Positions 60,255 to 64,000 of a stretch of DNA of 64,000 bases are shown one piece after another. A model generated the notes under the pieces. The model worked only from the letters and a program-made list of their open reading frames with translations, was not told where the DNA came from and made no database searches. The DNA is from Clostridium_AD frigoriphilum (GTDB lineage: Bacteria > Bacillota > Clostridia > Clostridiales > Clostridiaceae), in contig NZ_JAZHFS010000012.1 of assembly GCF_036541405.1 (NCBI RefSeq), positions 1 to 64,000 of the forward strand, written 5' to 3'. Each line of letters begins with the position of its first letter. Position 1 is the first letter of the stretch. A program made the position numbers and the translations under genes.

Positions 60255-61601
60255 ATGTTTGATGTTGTTATTAATAATGGTACTTTAGTTGATCCTGAAC
60301 TCAAAACGAGTTTCAAAGGAAGTTTAGGTATAAAAGATGGAAAGTTGGCAGAAATAACAACTGGAGAACTAGTTGGAATAAAAAATATAAATGCATCGGG
60401 TTTAATAGTTTCTCCAGGATTCATCGATATTCATGGGCATGTTGATGGCGAAGATTATTGTGGCGAGCTATCCTTGCGTCAAGGTATTACGACTACAATA
60501 GGAGGCAATTGTGGGTTAAGTCCAATAAATATGAATACTTTTTTTGAGGAACAAGATAGAAAAGGGTTTGTTATTAATCAAGCTGAACTTGTAGGACATT
60601 CTATGAGCTTAAGGAAGGCTGTTGGAATTACAGATGTATATTCGGCAGCTAATAAAGAACAAATTTGTAAAATGCAATATCTTACAGAAAAAGCATTAGG
60701 TGAAGGTGCTTGTGGCTTATCATTAGGACTTGAATATGCGCCAAATAGCTCCCTTGAGGAAATATATGCTGTTTGTATAATAGCTGATAAGCATAACAGA
60801 CCTATTACAATTCATACAAGAACATCTTCGGATCATGATTTAAATTCATTAAGAGAAGCTATTGAGATTTCAAGGGTTACAGGAGCAGCGGTTTTAATAT
60901 CTCATTTTGTTTATCAATATAATGCAGTTATGGATAAAGCGTTAGAAATAGTAGATAAAGCAATAGAGGATGGATTAAATATAAAAATAGATAGTGGATT
61001 ATATAACGATTGGGCTACGTCTATTGGAACTGCAATTTTTTGTGAGAACAATGTGAATCAGGGATTATGTTTAAACAAAATGCTTGTAGCTTCAGGGAAA
61101 TATAAAGGTGAAAGATTAAACAAGAAACTATATAAAGAATTAAGAGCTGGTAATCCTTGTGAATGTATTATATATTGTACGGGTTCAAATGAAAGTGTAT
61201 ATAAGGCTTTAGATAAAAATTATGCAATGCCATCGTCAGACATTGGGCCTTATAAAAAGGGTGAAGGGCATCCTCAAATTTCAGGTACATTCCCAAGATA
61301 TTTTAGGTGCATGGTTCGTGAACGCAAGGAGATAAGCCTTATAGAAGCGGTGCGCAAGGCAACTTTTCTTCCAGCAGAAACCATGGGACTTAAACAAAAG
61401 GGACGAATAAAAAAAGGGTCAGATGCTGATATTGTTATTTTTGATATAGATACTATTAAAGATAAATCTGATTTTCCAGATGTGGGGGTTCCAGATAGAA
61501 ACCCTGAAGGAATAAAATACGTATTTGTGAATGGAAGGTTAGCTTTAGATGGAGGGATTTTTAAAAATAGTACCGCAGGTAGAACTATTAGGACTGCATA
61601 G
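60255..61601 (+). CDS. amidohydrolase of the N-acyl-D-amino-acid deacylase type
   Basis: 448 residues of the metal-dependent amidohydrolase superfamily. PGFIDIHGHVDGE (about 55-67) carries the first metal-binding histidines, GGNCGLSP (about 81-88) is typical of D-aminoacylases, and the C-terminal KGRIKKGSDADIVIFD is the usual closing strand. The product frees amino acids from N-acyl-D-amino acids or related amides; dihydroorotase-like relatives cannot be ruled out. GAAGGGAGTG precedes the ATG. It has its own promoter and lies between two copies of a hairpin repeat. Confidence 0.8.
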   Translation: MFDVVINNGTLVDPELKTSFKGSLGIKDGKLAEITTGELVGIKNINASGLIVSPGFIDIHGHVDGEDYCGELSLRQGITTTIGGNCGLSPINMNTFFEEQDRKGFVINQAELVGHSMSLRKAVGITDVYSAANKEQICKMQYLTEKALGEGACGLSLGLEYAPNSSLEEIYAVCIIADKHNRPITIHTRTSSDHDLNSLREAIEISRVTGAAVLISHFVYQYNAVMDKALEIVDKAIEDGLNIKIDSGLYNDWATSIGTAIFCENNVNQGLCLNKMLVASGKYKGERLNKKLYKELRAGNPCECIIYCTGSNESVYKALDKNYAMPSSDIGPYKKGEGHPQISGTFPRYFRCMVRERKEISLIEAVRKATFLPAETMGLKQKGRIKKGSDADIVIFDIDTIKDKSDFPDVGVPDRNPEGIKYVFVNGRLALDGGIFKNSTAGRTIRTA

Positions 61602-61625
61602 CATAAGTCTAAAATAAAGTACATC

Positions 61626-61680
61626 ATCCCCATTAAATGGACATAACTATAAAATAGTTGTAAAATCCATTTGGTGGGTT
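61626..61680 (+). repeat. hairpin repeat, copy B (after the D-aminoacylase-like gene)
   Basis: CCCCATTAAATGGAC, ACTAT, ATAGT, then TCCATTTGGTGGG form the same type of hairpin as copy A, followed by TTTATTTTA. It probably terminates the gene before it. Confidence 0.75.
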
Positions 61681-61787
61681 TATTTTATAGGGTACGATTC
61701 ATATACTTTAAAAAAAAGCAAAGAAAGTTCTATTAGTAGGATATAATGATAATACAGAGCTTAAAAAAAATTAAGGGGTATAATATT

Positions 61788-62954
61788 ATGGGAAATGAGA
61801 AATTATTAGAGAATATTAATAACTTAGAAAAAAAACTTTTAGATGTACGTCATAACCTCCATAAACATCCAGAGTTATCTAATGAAGAATTTGAAACAAC
61901 TAAAACTTTACGTAAGTTACTAAATGAGGCTGAAATTCGTATACTTAATTTACCACTAGAAACAGGGCTAGTTGCAGAAATAACAGGAGATAGGGAAGGA
62001 CCAATTATTGCCATTCGAGGAGATATTGATGCATTGCCTATTAACGAAGAAACAGATTTAGAATATAAATCACAAGTTAGTGGTAAAATGCATGCTTGTG
62101 GTCATGATTTTCATGCAAGTGTTATTTTAGGTGCAGCTTATTTATTAAAGCAGCAAGAATCAACACTAGAAGGAACAGTAAGGATAATATTTCAGCCAGC
62201 TGAGGAGTTAGGACACGGCGCGGAAGACGTATTAGCATGTGGAGCATTATCTAATGTGGCTGCTATTTTTGGACTGCATAGCGCACCAGAGTTAGAAGTA
62301 GGAAGCTTTGGAGCGAATGTGGGAGCTATGACTGCAGCTGTTGATCGTTTTGAAATTGAAATTGATGGTATTGGTACTCATGCGTCATCTCCAGAAAAGG
62401 GAATTGATCCAATTATTGTTGCAGCTCATATAATTACAGCGCTTCAGACAATTGTTAGTCGAAGCGTTAGCACCTTTGATCAAGTACTTATTAGTGTTAC
62501 TCATATTGAAAGTGGTAATACATGGAATGTAATCCCAAATAAGGCTTATATTGAGGGGACAGTGAGAACTGTTAATGCTAAGATGCGTGAGTTTGTTCCA
62601 AGCAAAATGAGACAAATAATTAAAGGTATGGCTGACTCATTTGGAGCAACTGCTGAGCTTAAATGGTATAGTGGACCACCAGCAACAAATAACGCGAAAG
62701 ATTGGACAGAGGTTGCATTAGAAGTTGCGCAGATGCAAGGGTATGTTGTTAAAAAATTGCCGGATACACTAATTGGTGAAGATTTTGCTTTTTATCAGGA
62801 GAAAATACCCGGTGCATTTGTAAATATTGGTACAGGTGTGTCATATTCACTTCATCATCCTAAATTTAAGGTAGATGATGCTGCACTTTTGCCAGCTGCC
62901 AATTATTTTTCGGAACTTGCTAAGCGCGCTTTGGTAATACTTAAAGAAAAATAA
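61788..62954 (+). CDS. M20-family amidohydrolase (N-acyl-amino-acid deacylase type)
   Basis: 389-residue zinc-dependent hydrolase. AAGGGG nine bases ahead supports the start at 61788 rather than an ATG 14 codons earlier. RHNLHKHPELSNEEFETT opens the protein. HACGHDFHASVILGAA (about 89-104) and FQPAEELGHGAEDVLA (about 125-140) carry metal ligands and the catalytic glutamate; GTHASSPEKGIDPI belongs to the lid domain. The subfamily includes hippurate hydrolase, diaminopimelate deacetylase and aminoacylase. With the preceding gene it could release both D- and L-amino acids from acyl forms. Confidence 0.88.
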   Translation: MGNEKLLENINNLEKKLLDVRHNLHKHPELSNEEFETTKTLRKLLNEAEIRILNLPLETGLVAEITGDREGPIIAIRGDIDALPINEETDLEYKSQVSGKMHACGHDFHASVILGAAYLLKQQESTLEGTVRIIFQPAEELGHGAEDVLACGALSNVAAIFGLHSAPELEVGSFGANVGAMTAAVDRFEIEIDGIGTHASSPEKGIDPIIVAAHIITALQTIVSRSVSTFDQVLISVTHIESGNTWNVIPNKAYIEGTVRTVNAKMREFVPSKMRQIIKGMADSFGATAELKWYSGPPATNNAKDWTEVALEVAQMQGYVVKKLPDTLIGEDFAFYQEKIPGAFVNIGTGVSYSLHHPKFKVDDAALLPAANYFSELAKRALVILKEK

Positions 62955-62965
62955 ATATATGAACT

Positions 62966-63007
62966 AAAAAACACATTCCTAGGAAATATAGGAATGTGTT
63001 TTTTGTT
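62966..63007. terminator. bidirectional terminator between the convergent genes
   Basis: AAAAAACACATTCCTA (62967-62982) pairs with TAGGAATGTGTTTTTT (62990-63005). Confidence 0.9.
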
Positions 63008-63014
63008 TATATAA

Positions 63015-64000
63015 TTATAATTCTAATGCTGTTTTTAAATCTTTTACTATATCAGAAACATTCTCAACACCTACTGATAATCTTACTAAATGATCGGTTA
63101 TTCCAATTTCTTGTCTAATTTCATATGGAACTGCTGCATGTGTCATAGTGGCAGGATGGCAAATTAATGATTCTACTCCTCCTAAACTTTCTCCAAAAGT
63201 TATTAACTGAAGACTTTCTAAGAATTTTTTATAATCATAATCTTTTTTTAGAACAAAGGAAATGATACCGCCATATCCAGTTGCTTGCTTTTCTTGTATT
63301 TTATGTCCTGGGTGATCCTCAAAACCTGGATAATATACTTTTTCTACTTCTTTTCTATCTCTTAAGAATTCAGATACAATTTTTGCGTTTGAGTTGTGTC
63401 TGTCCATCCTTAAAGCTAAAGTTTTAATACCTCTTATTAATAAGAAGGAATCAAAGGGAGATAGAACACCACCTGTTGAATTTTGTATGAATCCAATTCT
63501 TTCTGCAAGGTCTTTATTATTTACGACAACAAGTCCTGCAATTAAATCACTGTGACCACTTAGATATTTTGTAGCACTATGAATAACTATATCAGCACCG
63601 AGGGTAAGTGGCATTTGTAGATATGGAGTCATAAATGTATTATCTACAATTAAGAGTAAGTTATTTTTTTTAGCAATTTTTGCAACTGCAGCAATATCTG
63701 TAATACCCATTAATGGATTTGTTGGTGTTTCTATAAAAATAGCTTTTACACTATCATCAATTTTATTTTCTAATAACGTTATATCAGATGAATCAAATGC
63801 AGTATAATGTATACCAAAATTATTAAAATATTTGTCTATAACTCTAAAGGTTCCACCATATATATTATTTGATATTAGAATTCTATCTCCTGTTTTAAAT
63901 AACGATAATGTAGCAGTTGTAGCTGCCATACCTGAAGCAAATGCGAAACCTGCATAACCTACTTCAAGATCTGTAATGAGTTTTTCAAGAGCTTCGCGTG
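63015..64000 (-). CDS. Cys/Met-metabolism PLP enzyme (cystathionine gamma-synthase/lyase type), start beyond the window
   Basis: The frame stays open to the window edge, reading EKLITDLEVGYAGFAFASG ahead of MAATTATL, so the first roughly 60 residues are missing. The PLP lysine is in HSATKYLSGHSDLIAG. VDNTFMTPYLQMPL and FGESLGGVESLICHP are signatures of the gamma-family that makes or splits cystathionine or methionine. The last motif and the C-terminus fit cystathionine gamma-synthase (metB) and gamma-lyase (mccB) equally well, so no symbol is given. Upstream control is outside the window. Confidence 0.9.
   Translation of the reverse strand, partial: REALEKLITDLEVGYAGFAFASGMAATTATLSLFKTGDRILISNNIYGGTFRVIDKYFNNFGIHYTAFDSSDITLLENKIDDSVKAIFIETPTNPLMGITDIAAVAKIAKKNNLLLIVDNTFMTPYLQMPLTLGADIVIHSATKYLSGHSDLIAGLVVVNNKDLAERIGFIQNSTGGVLSPFDSFLLIRGIKTLALRMDRHNSNAKIVSEFLRDRKEVEKVYYPGFEDHPGHKIQEKQATGYGGIISFVLKKDYDYKKFLESLQLITFGESLGGVESLICHPATMTHAAVPYEIRQEIGITDHLVRLSVGVENVSDIVKDLKTALEL

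Overview
The window looks like chromosomal DNA of a low-GC, spore-forming obligate anaerobe of the genus Clostridium (sensu stricto). The reasons are the AT-rich intergenic DNA, the strong AGGAGG ribosome sites, a one-piece pyruvate:ferredoxin oxidoreductase, an iron-dependent alcohol dehydrogenase, an alpha/beta-type small acid-soluble spore protein behind a sigma-G-like promoter, and a sigma-D-like promoter in front of a chemotaxis receptor. The species cannot be named from the sequence. No rRNA, tRNA, CRISPR array, intact insertion sequence or prophage was seen.

Layout. 1-6.6 kb: tail of a sugar aminotransferase, a chemoreceptor and nifJ. 6.6-9.2 kb: a decayed stretch with a DAACS-transporter stump, a histidine-kinase stump and, between them, a methyltransferase whose codon use differs from its neighbours. 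9.2-12.6 kb: a nucleoside salvage operon (nupC-pdp, minus strand) with a promoter and a 12-codon leader ORF, then two small membrane proteins. 12.7-20.1 kb: a cellobiose locus (GH94 phosphorylase, LacI regulator, binding protein and two permeases) with three matching operators. 20.1-23.1 kb: apbE and a membrane iron-sulfur protein with two flavinylation domains, behind a perfect 112-bp tandem duplication. 23.3-26.2 kb: csp, SASP, an AsnRS-like asparagine synthetase divergent from an AsnC-type regulator, and a hotdog thioesterase. 26.4-30.8 kb: alkC, a translationally coupled GxGYxYP / PTP-like phytase pair, and an ogt gene that appears to start with ATT.

31-44.8 kb: a coiled anchor protein, greA, a glutathione peroxidase, a truncated glycosyltransferase, an old yellow enzyme, a MATE pump, tetR-lon, a tandem glycine riboswitch ahead of an ACT-domain protein and a UPF0210 protein, an RHH-zinc protein, and an ECF sigma/anti-sigma/membrane operon with overlapping genes. 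44.9-50.6 kb: a VCBS-like protein and an amidase joined by a 16-bp hairpin, a fermentative ADH with its TetR, CheY with a MshEN-CheX-like partner, and an OB-ParB-like protein. 50.9-55.5 kb: a complete liv branched-chain amino acid transporter. 55.7-64 kb: a zinc-ribbon membrane protein, msrB, an Lrp regulator with aspartase, a D-aminoacylase-like hydrolase, an M20 deacylase, and the C-terminal part of a Cys/Met-metabolism PLP enzyme running off the end.

Most genes are ordinary metabolism. The parts most worth a second look are the glycine riboswitch with a diverged first aptamer in front of ACT/UPF0210 genes, the duplicated regulatory DNA ahead of the flavinylation pair, the phytase/GxGYxYP pair, the MshEN-CheX-like protein and the OB-ParB-like fusion. 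I found no convincing wholly new defence or mobile system.
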